Assembly: GCF_004135735.1 (NCBI RefSeq) | Contig: NZ_CP012670.1 | Coordinates: forward strand, 992,001-1,056,000 | Reading direction: 5' to 3' | DNA from: Sorangium cellulosum | GTDB taxonomy: Bacteria; Myxococcota_A; Polyangia; Polyangiales; Polyangiaceae | DNA length: 64,000 nucleotides | In this document: positions 20,367-29,574 of the stretch, piece after piece | Numbering within the stretch: the first letter of the stretch is position 1 | How the letters are laid out: the number at the start of each line of letters is the position of its first letter | Program-made: the position numbers and the translations under genes | Notes under the pieces: generated by a model | Seen by the model: only the letters and a program-made list of their open reading frames with translations | The model's database searches: none | What the model was told of the DNA's origin: nothing

Positions 20367-20888
20367 ATGAAGGTCAGGAGCTCTCTTCTCATCACCCTCT
20401 GCGCGCTCCTCGCCTGCGGGTGCGCCTCCTCGTCGCTGAACCCTCCGTCGGGCCCGGAGAGCACAGGGAATGCCGCCTCGGCGTCCGATGGCGTGCCGTC
20501 GCCCGGCGCGCCGCCTCCGGCCGGCGCACCGGCGGCGACCCCCGCCCGCCCTCGCGGCCGCGCCTATCCGCCGGAGGAGCTGCGCCGGGTCGCCCGCATC
20601 GCGGCCGCGCGCTGCAAGAAGGCGAACACACCCACGGACTCGGCGTGTCTGCTCACGGAGGCCGCCGCGTTCCTGAAGTTCCGGCCCGAGGATCCGGATT
20701 GCCGCTTCGTCGCGGGCACCGCGCTCTCCGTGGCCGAGTGCACCGATTTCAACGAGGGCTGCCACAGCGTGGACCCGGCCGATCTCGATCACCAGCTCGC
20801 AGCGCTGCAGAACGCCGGCAAGGAGTGCCATCGCGAGCCGACCGATCGAGAGCGGGACGAGGTGCTGAAGCTCGCGGGCGCGACGTGA
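20367..20888 (+). CDS. Lipoprotein of unknown function
   Basis: A 173-residue product with a lipoprotein signal (LLITLCALLACGCASS; the Cys lies near residue 19). A Pro/Ala/Gly-rich linker of about 45 residues precedes a compact C-terminal domain of about 105 residues with eight Cys (for example RCKKAN, DSACLL, DCRFVAGTALSVAECTDFNEGCH, KECHREP), likely held by disulfides in the periplasm or on the surface. No family is recognised. No clear ribosome site lies close to the ATG. The upstream gap is an array of repeats. Confidence 0.65.
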   Translation: MKVRSSLLITLCALLACGCASSSLNPPSGPESTGNAASASDGVPSPGAPPPAGAPAATPARPRGRAYPPEELRRVARIAAARCKKANTPTDSACLLTEAAAFLKFRPEDPDCRFVAGTALSVAECTDFNEGCHSVDPADLDHQLAALQNAGKECHREPTDRERDEVLKLAGAT

Positions 20889-21231
20889 CGGCGCGCATCG
20901 CCGTCGCGCCCTGGTCGCGGGGGAGGTGTCTTGCCGAGCCCCCGTGGGCGTCCGCCCTCGGCTCGGCTGCCTGGCGATGGTGGCCCTGAGAGGCGCTCTC
21001 ACCCGCTGATCACGCTCTTCCCCTGCGCGTGCCCCCCCCGCCACGCGCCCCACCGCCCCGGCGGTCTCGCCCAGTGAATCCCGCCGCTCGATGACCGGCG
21101 CCCCCTGCCGGCCTCGATGTGCTCCTTCATGACGAGCAGGTCCTCCCTCCGCGGCCTCATGGATGAACATCTCAGCCTGTCCGGCGCCCCGTGGGGTCGT
21201 GATCTACAGGCAGAACCAGATCGAGGTGAAC
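20889..21231. other. 343-bp gap before the GST gene, no gene seen
   Basis: The first half is C-rich and low in complexity; the last 100 bases are more balanced and probably hold the GST promoter. I see no coding frame or strong hairpin. Confidence 0.4.
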
Positions 21232-21891
21232 ATGTCCATGAAGCTCTATGCGCATCCGTTTTCTTCCTACTGTCAAAAGGTGTTGATCGCGCTCTACGAG
21301 AACGAGATCCCGTTCGAGCTCCGCATGCTCGCTCCGGGGCACGAGGACGCGGTCGCCGAGCACGAGGCCCTCTGGCCCCTCAAGCGCATGCCCGTGCTCG
21401 TGGACGACGGCCGTACGGTGGTGGAGGCGAGCATCATCGTCGAGCACCTCGATCTCCACCATCCGGGCGCCGTGCGGCTGATCCCGGAGGACCGTCGGGC
21501 CGCGCTCGACGTGCGGATGATGGACCGCTTCTTCGATAACTACGTCATGACGCCGGTGCAGAAGATCGTGGGTGACCGCATCCGCAGCGCGGAGCGTCGC
21601 GATCCTCAAGGCGTCGCCGAGGCGCGGGAGCTGCTCGATGTGGCCTATCGCTGGCTCGACGGCGCGATGGCAGGGCGAGCCTGGGCCGCGGGCGACGCCT
21701 TCAGCCTGGCGGACTGCGCAGCGGCGCCCGCGCTGTTCTATGCCGACTGGGTCCACCCGATCCGCGAGGCCTGCGCGAACGTCCGCGCGTACCGGCGGCG
21801 GCTCCTCGGTCGTCCCTCGTTCGCGCGGGCGGTCGACGAGGCGCGGCCCTATCGCGCCATCTTCCCGCCGGGGGCTCCCGACCGGGACTGA
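21232..21891 (+). CDS. Glutathione S-transferase family protein
   Basis: A 219-residue cytoplasmic protein. The N-terminal thioredoxin-like domain has LYAHPFSSYCQKVLIALYENEIPFELR with Ser/Cys at the usual glutathione-activating site and the cis-Pro motif KRMPVLVDD followed by EASIIVEHL. The all-helical C-terminal domain includes AGDAFSLADCAAAPALFYAD, the N-capping box typical of GSTs. The ATG at 21232 has GAGGTGA five bases upstream and begins three codons before the family's usual start. Substrate unknown; detoxification or isomerase roles are typical. Confidence 0.88.
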   Translation: MSMKLYAHPFSSYCQKVLIALYENEIPFELRMLAPGHEDAVAEHEALWPLKRMPVLVDDGRTVVEASIIVEHLDLHHPGAVRLIPEDRRAALDVRMMDRFFDNYVMTPVQKIVGDRIRSAERRDPQGVAEARELLDVAYRWLDGAMAGRAWAAGDAFSLADCAAAPALFYADWVHPIREACANVRAYRRRLLGRPSFARAVDEARPYRAIFPPGAPDRD

Positions 21892-22147
21892 CCATCGGGT
21901 AAGCGCTGCGAGCTCCGGGGGCGTGGCGGCGCGATCTCGTGCTCGCCCCTCCGGAGCGTCATCCGTTGGCCCACGCAGCGCTGCGGGGGGCACCCCGACG
22001 CCCCGCTCCGAGATCGCTCTCGAGGACCGTTGGGACGTGCCAGGCTGCCGCCTCGCGTGGTGCTCGGCGTGCATCTTTCCGCTCGACGAGCGCGCCCGGC
22101 CGAGCGACGCGCGCCAATCGTGCTGCGGGCGTGGAGGAATGATCGAG

Positions 22148-22163
22148 GCCCGCAAATGCGGGC
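22148..22163. promoter_or_regulatory. Perfect 16-bp palindrome upstream of DUF1552 copy 1
   Basis: GCCCGCAAATGCGGGC has complementary 6-base arms (GCCCGC/GCGGGC) around AAAT, 60 bases before the ATG. The matching place upstream of copy 2 (about 23936-23953) reads TGGGCAAATGCGGGC, so the left arm is changed. It may be an operator or an RNA hairpin in the leader; no function is shown. Confidence 0.4.
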
Positions 22164-22222
22164 ATTCAGAGGGGGTCCGGGTGGTAGCTGGGCGGTTCCA
22201 TTGAGGATGGGAAAATACGACG

Positions 22223-23857
22223 ATGGCAAAGCGAATGAATCGAAGAATTTTCCTCCGGGGGCTGGGCGGAGCCTGCGTCGCGGCGCCGTTCCTCGGCTCG
22301 ATCATCGACCGCACCGCGAGGGCGGAGCAGGCCACGCCACCGAGGCGGCTGATCGTGATGTACACGCACTATGGCTGCATCACGACGCGGTTCTTCCCGA
22401 AGAAGTCGCACGGCCCGCTCACCGCCGCGGACCTCGAGCCGACGACGCTCAAGCACCTGGCGCCCTACGTCGACAAGCTCCTCATGCCCCGGGGCATCCG
22501 CGCGATGAACGAGTGGACGGCGACGATGGAGCGGGGGCAGGGGAACGATCGCCACTTGCAGGTGAACGCGTCGTTCTTCACTTGCCACCCGGTCACGCCC
22601 AACAGCGACGATCCGTTCGACTTCTCCCAGGCGACGAAGTTCAACGCCAAGCCGACCGGTCCCTCGCTGGACCACGTCATCGCACGGCAGCTCAGCCCGG
22701 GCGGCGAGCCCCTGTTCATGCGGGTGGGGGGCATCGGCGTCAGCAGCGACTCGGCGATCTCGTTCTCGGCGCCCATGACGCGGTATCATGGTCTGGGTGC
22801 GCCGGCGGAGATCCTGGCCAAGCTCACGGGCTTGTTCGCGGACCCCCTCCCGTCCCCGGACACGTACCAGGCGATCCGCGGCAAGAGCATCATCGACATC
22901 GTGCGGGACGATCTCGACACGCTCGCGCGCTTCGACATGAGCCAGGCGGACAGGAACAAGCTCGAGGCCTGGAAGGCGCTTCTCCACGAGACCGTGACGA
23001 CCGTCGCCTCCGGGCAGTGCACGACGTCCCTCGCCACGGCGCTCGGGATCACGCAAGAAAACATCGACCTGGCGAGCCAGCACACGCTCGGCGACGACGT
23101 GCTGGTGCGGAAAATCTCGGACAATCTGGACGGGGCAGACCTCTATTCGAACCTCGCCGTGCTCGCGGCGGCGTGCAACGCGAACCCCGTCATCTTCCTG
23201 AAGTACCCCGCGAACTACGCTTTTCGGGGGCTCGGTCTGTCGTTCGAGAGCGCCAGCCTCTCGTATCGCGTGGGCAGCGCGATGATGACGGGCACCTGCC
23301 ACCCGGGGGTGATCGACATGCTCCTCAAGATCGACGACTACCATGCGAGGAAGTTCGCCCACCTCGTCGATCAGCTGAACCGCATCGACGAGGGCGACGG
23401 GACGCTCCTCGACAACTGCGCGGCCGTCTGGTTCCAGGACGCGTCCGACGGCTGCGCCCGCAACCTCAACAACCTGCCGATCGTCCAGGTCGGCAGCGCC
23501 GGCGGCTATTTCAAGACCGGCTGGGCCGTGAACGTCGAGGATGGCTCGCCCGACCTCACGACCGGCAACAGCGAGAGCGCGTGTGTCGACGGCGCCCCGG
23601 ACGAGGTCGACGGGCTCAGCCAGTCCACGGGGACCGATCCGTCGCTCGCCAACGCGCCGATCAACAAGTACTACTGCAACTTGATGAACGCCCTCGGGGT
23701 CAAGGCGGGCAGCGATGGCTTCCCGGCGACGGGCGGTTCGGAGCCGGTGACCCACTTCGGCATGTACGATCGAACGGAAGACTTCATCGGTGGCGGGACC
23801 AATCCCCCCACCATCCATGATCCAGGCGAGTTCGCCGCGCTCAGGGCGAGCTCCTGA
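22223..23857 (+). CDS. DUF1552 exported protein, copy 1 of tandem pair
   Basis: A 544-residue protein of the DUF1552 family, which occurs in myxobacteria, planctomycetes and verrucomicrobia and has no assigned function. The N-terminus (NRRIFLRGLGGACVAAPFLGS) is a twin-arginine signal, so it is probably exported folded. The mature part starts with RRLIVMYTHYGCITTRFFP and has family blocks LLMPRGIRAMNEW, SLDHVIARQL, GKSIIDIVRDDLDTLARFDMS and VAHLVDQLNRIDEGDGTLLDN. The family is distantly like DUF1501 and usually sits beside DUF1592 genes; here it is beside its own duplicate. Its upstream DNA carries a palindrome lost in copy 2. Confidence 0.9.
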   Translation: MAKRMNRRIFLRGLGGACVAAPFLGSIIDRTARAEQATPPRRLIVMYTHYGCITTRFFPKKSHGPLTAADLEPTTLKHLAPYVDKLLMPRGIRAMNEWTATMERGQGNDRHLQVNASFFTCHPVTPNSDDPFDFSQATKFNAKPTGPSLDHVIARQLSPGGEPLFMRVGGIGVSSDSAISFSAPMTRYHGLGAPAEILAKLTGLFADPLPSPDTYQAIRGKSIIDIVRDDLDTLARFDMSQADRNKLEAWKALLHETVTTVASGQCTTSLATALGITQENIDLASQHTLGDDVLVRKISDNLDGADLYSNLAVLAAACNANPVIFLKYPANYAFRGLGLSFESASLSYRVGSAMMTGTCHPGVIDMLLKIDDYHARKFAHLVDQLNRIDEGDGTLLDNCAAVWFQDASDGCARNLNNLPIVQVGSAGGYFKTGWAVNVEDGSPDLTTGNSESACVDGAPDEVDGLSQSTGTDPSLANAPINKYYCNLMNALGVKAGSDGFPATGGSEPVTHFGMYDRTEDFIGGGTNPPTIHDPGEFAALRASS

Positions 23858-24012
23858 GCGGTCTCGCTCCCGATCCTGTCGCGCGCCCGGCCGAGCGAAA
23901 TGCGTCAATCGTGCTGGGGGCGGAGGAATGATCGAGATGGGCAAATGCGGGCATTCAGAGGGCGTTCCGAGTGGTCGCTGGGCGTTTGCATTGAGGTTGG
24001 GAAAATACGACC

Positions 24013-25650
24013 ATGACAAAGCGCGTGAGCCGAAGAATTTTCCTCCGGGGGCTGGGCGGAGCTTGCGTCGCGGCGCCGTTCCTCGGCTCGATCGCAGGCC
24101 GCGCCGCGAAGGCGCAGCCGGCCACGCCGCCGCGGCGGCTGATCGTGATGTACACGCACTATGGCTGCATCACGACGCGGTTCTTCCCACGGAAGTCGCA
24201 CGGGCCGCTCACCGCCGCGGACCTCCAGCCGACGACGCTCAAGCACCTGGCGCCTTACGTCGACAAGCTCCTCATGCCCCGCGGCATCCGCGCGATGAAC
24301 GAGTGGACGGCGACGTTGGCGCGGGGGCAGGGGAACGATCCCCGCTTGCAGTCGAGCGCGTCGTACTTCACTTGCCACCCGGTCACTCCCAACAGCGACG
24401 ATCCGTTCTACTTCGCCTCCGAGACGAAGTTCTACGCCACACCGACCGGCCCCTCGCTGGACCACGTCATCGCGCGGCAGCTCAGCCCGGACGGCGAGCC
24501 CCTGGTCATGTGCGTGGGCGGCTTCCGCCAGATCGGTTCGGGGGCGATCTCGTACTCGGCGCCCATGACCCCGTATCCGGGTCTGAGCTCGCCGGCGCAG
24601 GTCCTGGCCAAGCTCACGGGCTTGTTCACGGACTCCCCCCCGTCTCCGGACACGTACCGGGCCATTCGCGGCAAGAGCATCATCGACATCGTGCGGGACG
24701 ATCTCGACACGCTCGCGCGCTTCGACATGAGCCAGGCGGACAGGCACAAGCTGGAGGCCTGGAAGGCGCTCCTCCACGAGACCGTGACGACCGTCGCCTC
24801 CGGGCAGTGCGCGACGTCCCTCGCCACGGCGCTCGGTGCGACGCAAGAGAACGTCGACCTGGCGAGCTTGCCCCGGAGCGCCGACGAAGACGCGCTGACG
24901 CGGCGAATCTCGGACAGCCTGGACGGAGCGGACCTCCATTCGAACCTCGCCGTGCTCGCGGCGGCGTGCAACGCGACCCCCGTCATCGTCCTGAAGTACC
25001 CCCCGAGCTACGTTTTCCGGGGGCTCGGCCTGGTGCACGACAGCGCTTCTCTCGCGCGTCGCCTGGACAACTCGGGCATGCAGGGCACCTGCCTCCCGGG
25101 CGTGATCGACATGCTCCTCAAGATCGACGACTACCATGCGAGGAAGTTCGCCCACCTCGTCGGGCAGCTCGACAGCATCGACGAGGGCGACGGGACGCTC
25201 CTCGACAACTGCGCGGCCGTCTGGTTCCAGGAGGTGTCGGACGGCCTTGCCCACAACCTCAACAACCTGCCGATCGTCCAGGTCGGCAGCGCCGGCGGCC
25301 ATTTCAAGACCGGCTGGGCCGTGAACGTCGAGGATGGCTCGCCCGATCTCACGGCCGGCAACAGCGAGATCACCTGTGTCGACGGCGCTCCGGACGAGGT
25401 CGACGCGATCAGCCAGGCCACGGGGACCGATCCGTCGCTCGCCAACGCGCCGATCAACAAGTACTTCTGCAACTTGATGAACGCCCTCGGGGTCAAGGCA
25501 GGCGTGGATGGCTTCCCGGCGCCGGGCGGCTCGGCGCCGGTGACCCACTTCGGCATGTACGACCGCACCGAAGACTTCATCGGTGGCGGGATCAATCCCC
25601 CCACCATTCATGATCCAGGCGAGTTCACCGCGCTCAAGGCGAGCTCCTGA
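24013..25650 (+). CDS. DUF1552 exported protein, copy 2 of tandem pair
   Basis: A 545-residue paralogue of the preceding gene, with the same twin-arginine leader (SRRIFLRGLGGACVAAPFLGS) and the same family blocks. Differences cluster in the middle (for example CVGGFRQIGSGAISYSAPM where copy 1 has MRVGGIGVSSDSAISFSAPM) and around residues 275-360, while the N- and C-terminal thirds are nearly unchanged, including the end GGINPPTIHDPGEF. No frameshift is seen, so both copies seem functional. The gap to copy 1 is 155 bases and belongs to the repeat unit. Confidence 0.9.
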   Translation: MTKRVSRRIFLRGLGGACVAAPFLGSIAGRAAKAQPATPPRRLIVMYTHYGCITTRFFPRKSHGPLTAADLQPTTLKHLAPYVDKLLMPRGIRAMNEWTATLARGQGNDPRLQSSASYFTCHPVTPNSDDPFYFASETKFYATPTGPSLDHVIARQLSPDGEPLVMCVGGFRQIGSGAISYSAPMTPYPGLSSPAQVLAKLTGLFTDSPPSPDTYRAIRGKSIIDIVRDDLDTLARFDMSQADRHKLEAWKALLHETVTTVASGQCATSLATALGATQENVDLASLPRSADEDALTRRISDSLDGADLHSNLAVLAAACNATPVIVLKYPPSYVFRGLGLVHDSASLARRLDNSGMQGTCLPGVIDMLLKIDDYHARKFAHLVGQLDSIDEGDGTLLDNCAAVWFQEVSDGLAHNLNNLPIVQVGSAGGHFKTGWAVNVEDGSPDLTAGNSEITCVDGAPDEVDAISQATGTDPSLANAPINKYFCNLMNALGVKAGVDGFPAPGGSAPVTHFGMYDRTEDFIGGGINPPTIHDPGEFTALKASS

Positions 25651-25716
25651 GCGGTCTCGTCCCCGAGCCTTCGCGCGCCCGAGTCATGAATGCGCCGCGA
25701 ACCCTTCCCCTCTCTT

Positions 25717-25783
25717 CTTGGCGTCGTTGGCGCCATGGCGGTTCTTCTGCTGATCCGGGGCAACCTCCCGCAGCAGTGCTAGG
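25717..25783 (+). repeat. Dispersed ~67-bp repeat, copy A
   Basis: The sequence from CTTGGCGTCGTTGGCGCCAT to GTGCTAG recurs at 54240-54310 with only about eight differences. It abuts the stop of the minus-strand alginate-lyase-like gene. Read on the plus strand, both copies encode LGVVGAMAVLLLIRG and end with a stop, and the main third-position change is silent, which hints at a remnant of the 3' end of a coding sequence. Confidence 0.6.
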
Positions 25784-27605
25784 GCGCTCCCGCGTGGGTC
25801 AGCGTCTCCCAGCCGATGTGGTTCCCATACCGCGTCGAGGCGCTGCTCATCGCCCTGACGCGCGTGATGAGCTCCTCGGTCCTCGGCATGCTGATTCCGC
25901 GCCGGTTGCGGAACTCGTTGTACCCGATCTCCCAGCCCATGACCGCCGAGTGGCCGCCCGCGTTGCTGGTGAAGCTGCGGCAAGGCCAGCTCCCCGCCGG
26001 CATCCAGCCCGCGGGCGTCACATTCACGCCGACCCGGTTGCGCGTGTTGTCGAGGTATTGCAGCATGTAATCGGCGTTCAACTCGAGCGCCTCCCGCAGG
26101 CGGTTCTCGCGGCGATCCGGGTCGTCGCTGTAGGCGCTGCGAGGGTCCCCCTGGATGCGAAGCGTCTCCGCCATGTTCGCCAGCGAGCTCATGCCCATCT
26201 GGGCGTGCCCGAGGTCGCGGCAGGTCTCCTGCTCCAGGCCAGCGATGTAGCGCGTCGGGTTGCTCCAGATCGACGCGAGGTCGCCCTTCGCGTCGTTGGT
26301 GTAGCGCGGTCGGCCCTGGTACATCGGGTAGAGCGGCTGGTGACCGTCGCTCGGCATGTAGATCATGGCCTTGCTCGAGTGCTGCACCTGCTTCACGACG
26401 TACTCGTACTTCTCGATATCATTCGTGAAGATCGCGATGTTGAGGGCCGTCTCGTTCATCACGGCGGTTCGGTTCTGGCCGCCCGTCCATCCATCTTTCA
26501 CCAGGTCCCAGTAGACGGTCCTGAAGTGGTCCTCTTGAAGCGCGGTGTCCTCGGCCGTCCAGCCGCCGTACGTGTAACGCAAGATCTCCGCGGCGCGCAG
26601 GAAGTTGGTGCCCGCCCAGCCAGCGGCGAAATGACCATTGGCGTAGACCTGATGGTTGTTGTCCGAAAAACGGGGCTGGTCGAACGAGATGGCGGTCAGC
26701 GTGCGCGCCCAGGCGTTGAGGATGCTCCTCGCGTTCTCGGCATATTTCGCGTCACCGCTGTAGTACCAGAGCAGCGCCTGCGTATAGGCGGCGTTCGCGT
26801 CGTCGACGATGCTGTTGCAGCCCGCCTGCTCGTAGCCATGGTCGAGGGCTTTCTGCGTCGCTCCAGGCGTGGAGCACTTGACGACGGGCACCGGGCTGGC
26901 GACGTAGTCCCGCCTCGCGGGCTTCGAGCCCCTGGCGAGCTGGTACTCGTTGCTCCAGGGCCGTTGACCGCTGGCGATCTTCGCCTTGACGAAATCCAGC
27001 TGTTCCCGGCTGACCAGGATGCCAGGATGTACGAAGGTGCTGGCGGGGGCCGCGCTGGCGCTGATCTGGAGCTCCGTCACGCTGGCCCAGTCGTTCAAGG
27101 TGTTGCCGTTGACCGTGAGGCGGACGTACCGCGCGTCGACGGCCTGGAAGTCGACCGGCTGGAGCGAGGTGTTGGGCAGGCTCTTCCCCGAAAAGAGCGG
27201 CGAGAAGCCGCGGCCGTCCGTGGATGTCGAGAGCGCGAAGTCGTAGATGCGCCCATCGACTCCGCCGTTGTACCAGGCCAGAGAGATGCCGCAGACGCTC
27301 TGTATCGCGCCCAGATCCGCCGTCACATAGGCGCCCTTACCGCGGCCCGACCAGCGGGTGCTCAGGTCGCCATCCGCGAGGTTCGCCGCCGGATTCTCGG
27401 CCTGCGCGACGCTGGCGACGAGGCTCGCCGGCGTGAGGCGAACCGCGCAGCTCGACGCCGCGAGCGACGACGGCTGCTGGTCACTGGCTTGATCGCTGCC
27501 TGTCGCGGAGCTCTCGCTGGCGTCTGTGTCGACACCTACAGCGCAGCCCGCGAGGACAGCCGTCAGGGCGACGTACAATGTGGGGGCGGCAGTATGTAAG
27601 CTCAA
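25779..27605 (-). CDS. Alginate-lyase-like lipoprotein with F5/8 type C (discoidin) domain
   Basis: A 608-residue exported enzyme. Starting at the TTG at 27605, which has AAGGAG six bases upstream, it begins MSLHTAAPTLYVALTAVLAGC, a lipoprotein signal. Residues ~50-190 resemble a discoidin-type carbohydrate-binding module (NLADGDLSTRWSGRGKGAYVTADLG, ARYVRLTVNG). Residues ~195-600 match the alginate lyase superfamily of (alpha/alpha) toroids: HPGILVSREQLDFVKAKIASG, the HQVYANGHFAAGW region and the Asn/His-bearing GGQNRTAVMNETALN and RDLGHAQMGMSSLANMAETL. It probably beta-eliminates uronic-acid polymers. An upstream ATG at 27725 adds a non-signal leader and is less likely. Confidence 0.82.
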   Translation of the reverse strand: MSLHTAAPTLYVALTAVLAGCAVGVDTDASESSATGSDQASDQQPSSLAASSCAVRLTPASLVASVAQAENPAANLADGDLSTRWSGRGKGAYVTADLGAIQSVCGISLAWYNGGVDGRIYDFALSTSTDGRGFSPLFSGKSLPNTSLQPVDFQAVDARYVRLTVNGNTLNDWASVTELQISASAAPASTFVHPGILVSREQLDFVKAKIASGQRPWSNEYQLARGSKPARRDYVASPVPVVKCSTPGATQKALDHGYEQAGCNSIVDDANAAYTQALLWYYSGDAKYAENARSILNAWARTLTAISFDQPRFSDNNHQVYANGHFAAGWAGTNFLRAAEILRYTYGGWTAEDTALQEDHFRTVYWDLVKDGWTGGQNRTAVMNETALNIAIFTNDIEKYEYVVKQVQHSSKAMIYMPSDGHQPLYPMYQGRPRYTNDAKGDLASIWSNPTRYIAGLEQETCRDLGHAQMGMSSLANMAETLRIQGDPRSAYSDDPDRRENRLREALELNADYMLQYLDNTRNRVGVNVTPAGWMPAGSWPCRSFTSNAGGHSAVMGWEIGYNEFRNRRGISMPRTEELITRVRAMSSASTRYGNHIGWETLTHAGAP

Positions 27606-27934
27606 GGCACTCTCCTTGGGGTGGATCATTGCACCCGCGCGAGGGCGCCAGTGTGCGCAATGATGCCACCAAGCAAGATTTAAGTTCTCAGGGAGATGGG
27701 ATACAATGATTGCCGGGGATGTCAAGCGCCTGCGGCGCCTTCCAATGCTGGCTCACGGATCCTTCTTCACTTGCGCGTCCATCTCCCTCTCGAAGAAAGG
27801 ATGCATGTCGACAACCCGTCCGCCCATGGATCGGGCCGCGTTCGGTTCGCGACGTGCAATCGAGGCTCCCCCGTGAGCGTTTGCCTCGCGGGGAAATTTC
27901 GACGGGTTACCAGCCTCATGCCGGCGTCGTCCCC

Positions 27935-28085
27935 GGCCGCTGGCGGCCAGCGCCACGAGCGGCGCTCGCGCCCGCGCGCCGCGCATCGGCTCGCCCAGCC
28001 GCTCGCGCGGCCAGTCCGCCTGAAGCTCGTCGATCACGTCCGACGCCCAGGCGAGCGGGTTGACCCCGTGCATCCGACACGAGCC
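27935..28085 (-). pseudogene. IS66-type transposase C-terminal remnant
   Basis: A short stretch reads SCRMHGVNPLAWASDVIDEL and continues LQADWPRERLGE, which is the conserved C-terminal signature of IS66-family transposases (HGVNP-x-x-Y/W-x-x-DVL). The rest of the transposase is absent in all frames nearby, so this is a fossil. The surrounding 1.3 kb holds no other gene I can support. Confidence 0.5.
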
Positions 28086-28657
28086 GAACCTGTGTGGACA
28101 ACGGTGAGCCATTCAGCCCCCCATGTCGGACCCCGCGAGCAGGTAATTCTCTCTCGCCGCGGCCTTCCGCGACGCGGGCGCGCGCGGGCGGAGGCGGCGT
28201 CAGCGCGGCGTCTCCTCGGCGGCGAGCTCCAGCGCGCGCTCGAGCGTGGCGGGGTCGACGCCCGGCCCAACGCGGGCCCCTCGACCGTCGGCGACGCGCC
28301 CTCGATCGGGGCCGTCAGGACCGACGATACGTCGGCCACCGGCGGAGTCGGCGGTCTGTCGGCGGGGCTCTCCGGCGGCCGGGAAGGGCCACGGGCGCGC
28401 GGCGGCGGCCGAGGCGGCCCTGGCGGGCTCCGCTCCCGGCGCGCGATCGCCCTGGAGCGTCGAACGAAACCGGACCGAGCCAGGCAGCCGAGCGCGGGGG
28501 TAGAGCCAGGCGCGATGAGGAGCCCTGCTGAAATGAGGCGACGAGGAGCAATGACGTGATGCGCGCGACCTCGGCTGCCTGGCGACGGGAGGTCTCGAGG
28601 GGCGCTCGCGAGCTCGTGAGCCCGGCTTGAGCGCACTAGCCACGAGCGTCAATCTGC

Positions 28658-28678
28658 GCGTACAGCAAGGCTGTACGC
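28658..28678. terminator. Perfect 9-bp hairpin
   Basis: GCGTACAGC-AAG-GCTGTACGC is a perfect 9-base stem with a 3-base loop in a gene-free stretch. With no intact gene upstream on either strand it may be a leftover terminator or an end of a lost mobile element. Confidence 0.4.
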
Positions 28679-28918
28679 GAGGAGGGTCGCCACGAACCGC
28701 TTGATTTTCGCAGCGCGTTTGCTCATCCTACCCACCCAAGAGGACACTCTTCGCCTCGCGCAGCTCTTGCTTGTGGGCGACGTGATCAGAAAAGTTCGAT
28801 TCCACCGATTCGTTCGTCGATCGCGTGTCGCCTCGACAATCCGAACATCCAGGCCTTCCGCTTGGATCCAGCGGTAACGAGAGCTAAACCTTCCCTCTCA
28901 CCATCTTCGTCGTGAACC

Positions 28919-29545
28919 ATGAAACGTCGACTCTCAAGCTTCATCGCGGCAGCAATCGTCGCCATCCTGTCACCGCTCGCAGGCTGCACCGAAACCCCTG
29001 ACGATACCGGCGCTGGAGGCGCCGGCGGCTCGGGGGCCAGCGTGGGCTCGGGCGGTAGCGGGGCCTCGGGGGGTAGCGAGGGCTCGGGCGGTAGTGGGGG
29101 CTCGGGCGGTAGTGGGGGCTCGGGAGGCCCCACGGGCTCGACCAGCGCGAGCACCGGTGGCGGCGGCGGCGGCGGCTCGACCGGCAGTGGCGATGAGATC
29201 CCTCCAACGTTCGAGACGGTGAAATTCGTTATCGAAAACGTGACTTGTTTCGGGGCGGGTTGCCATAACGACGAGCAGAACCCCCTGGACTTGAGGGTAG
29301 ACGGAGAGCTGCACGCGAGGCTGACCTCGCACATATCGAAGAATTGCGGCAATATCCCGATCGTCAATCCCGGCAAGCCGGAAGAGAGCGCTCTCATCAA
29401 GATCCTGAAGGGGCCGTGCGGCGTACCTCCGCAGAACACTCCGCGGATGCCCCCTGACTGCCTCAATGATGGGGATTCCAAGTGCGTACCCGACAACTAC
29501 ATGCAAGCGCTCACGCAGTGGATCGCCGACGGCGCGCGGGAGTAG
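28919..29545 (+). CDS. Lipoprotein with Gly/Ser-rich linker and CxxxCH haem-like motif
   Basis: A 208-residue exported protein. The signal ends in a lipobox (ILSPLAGC, Cys near residue 22). A linker of about 70 residues made of repeated GGSGGS units follows. The C-terminal 115 residues form a small domain with CFGAGCH, a C-x3-CH variant of the cytochrome c haem-binding motif, then LDLRVDGELHARL, NPGKPEESALIKILKG and MPPDCLNDGD...IADGA. This arrangement matches surface cytochrome-like domains common in myxobacteria and planctomycetes next to DUF1552/DUF1592 genes. Haem attachment is inferred; a Cys/His metal or disulfide role is the alternative. Confidence 0.72.
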   Translation: MKRRLSSFIAAAIVAILSPLAGCTETPDDTGAGGAGGSGASVGSGGSGASGGSEGSGGSGGSGGSGGSGGPTGSTSASTGGGGGGGSTGSGDEIPPTFETVKFVIENVTCFGAGCHNDEQNPLDLRVDGELHARLTSHISKNCGNIPIVNPGKPEESALIKILKGPCGVPPQNTPRMPPDCLNDGDSKCVPDNYMQALTQWIADGARE

Positions 29546-29574
29546 CACGGCTTGGCGAGTAGCGGCTGACGGGC

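Larger units (their letters stand above)
22088..25675 (+). repeat. 1.79-kb tandem duplication containing two DUF1552 genes
   Basis: The DNA from about 22088 to 23880 is repeated from about 23880 to 25675 with an offset of 1790 bases. The repeat includes each gene, about 130 bases of upstream DNA (for example GGAGGAATGATCGAG and AAATGCGGGCATTCAGAGGG) and the sequence just after the stop (TGAGCGGTCTCG). Identity is high but far from complete, so the duplication is not recent. Confidence 0.9.
27606..28918. other. 1.3-kb region without an intact gene
   Basis: Apart from the IS66 fragment and a hairpin at 28658-28678, long open frames on both strands here are compositional (Arg/Ala/Pro-rich) with no domain or start signal. 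A 22-base element (CCGGACCGAGCCAGGCAGCC, about 28470) recurs in inverted orientation near 49783. The last 250 bases are less GC-rich and probably hold the promoter of the next lipoprotein gene. Confidence 0.5.

Noticed and set aside
25717..25783. Shared LGVVGAMAVLLLIRG tail as a MYXO-CTERM-like sorting signal
   Set aside because: MYXO-CTERM has a Cys before the helix and an Arg-rich end; here Arg-Gly and a Cys follow the helix and no intact gene precedes it.
27696..28559. A 287-residue plus-strand frame in the gap after the alginate-lyase-like gene
   Set aside because: No domain, no ribosome site, Arg/Gly/Ala-rich; the only recognisable piece in the area is the IS66 fragment on the other strand.
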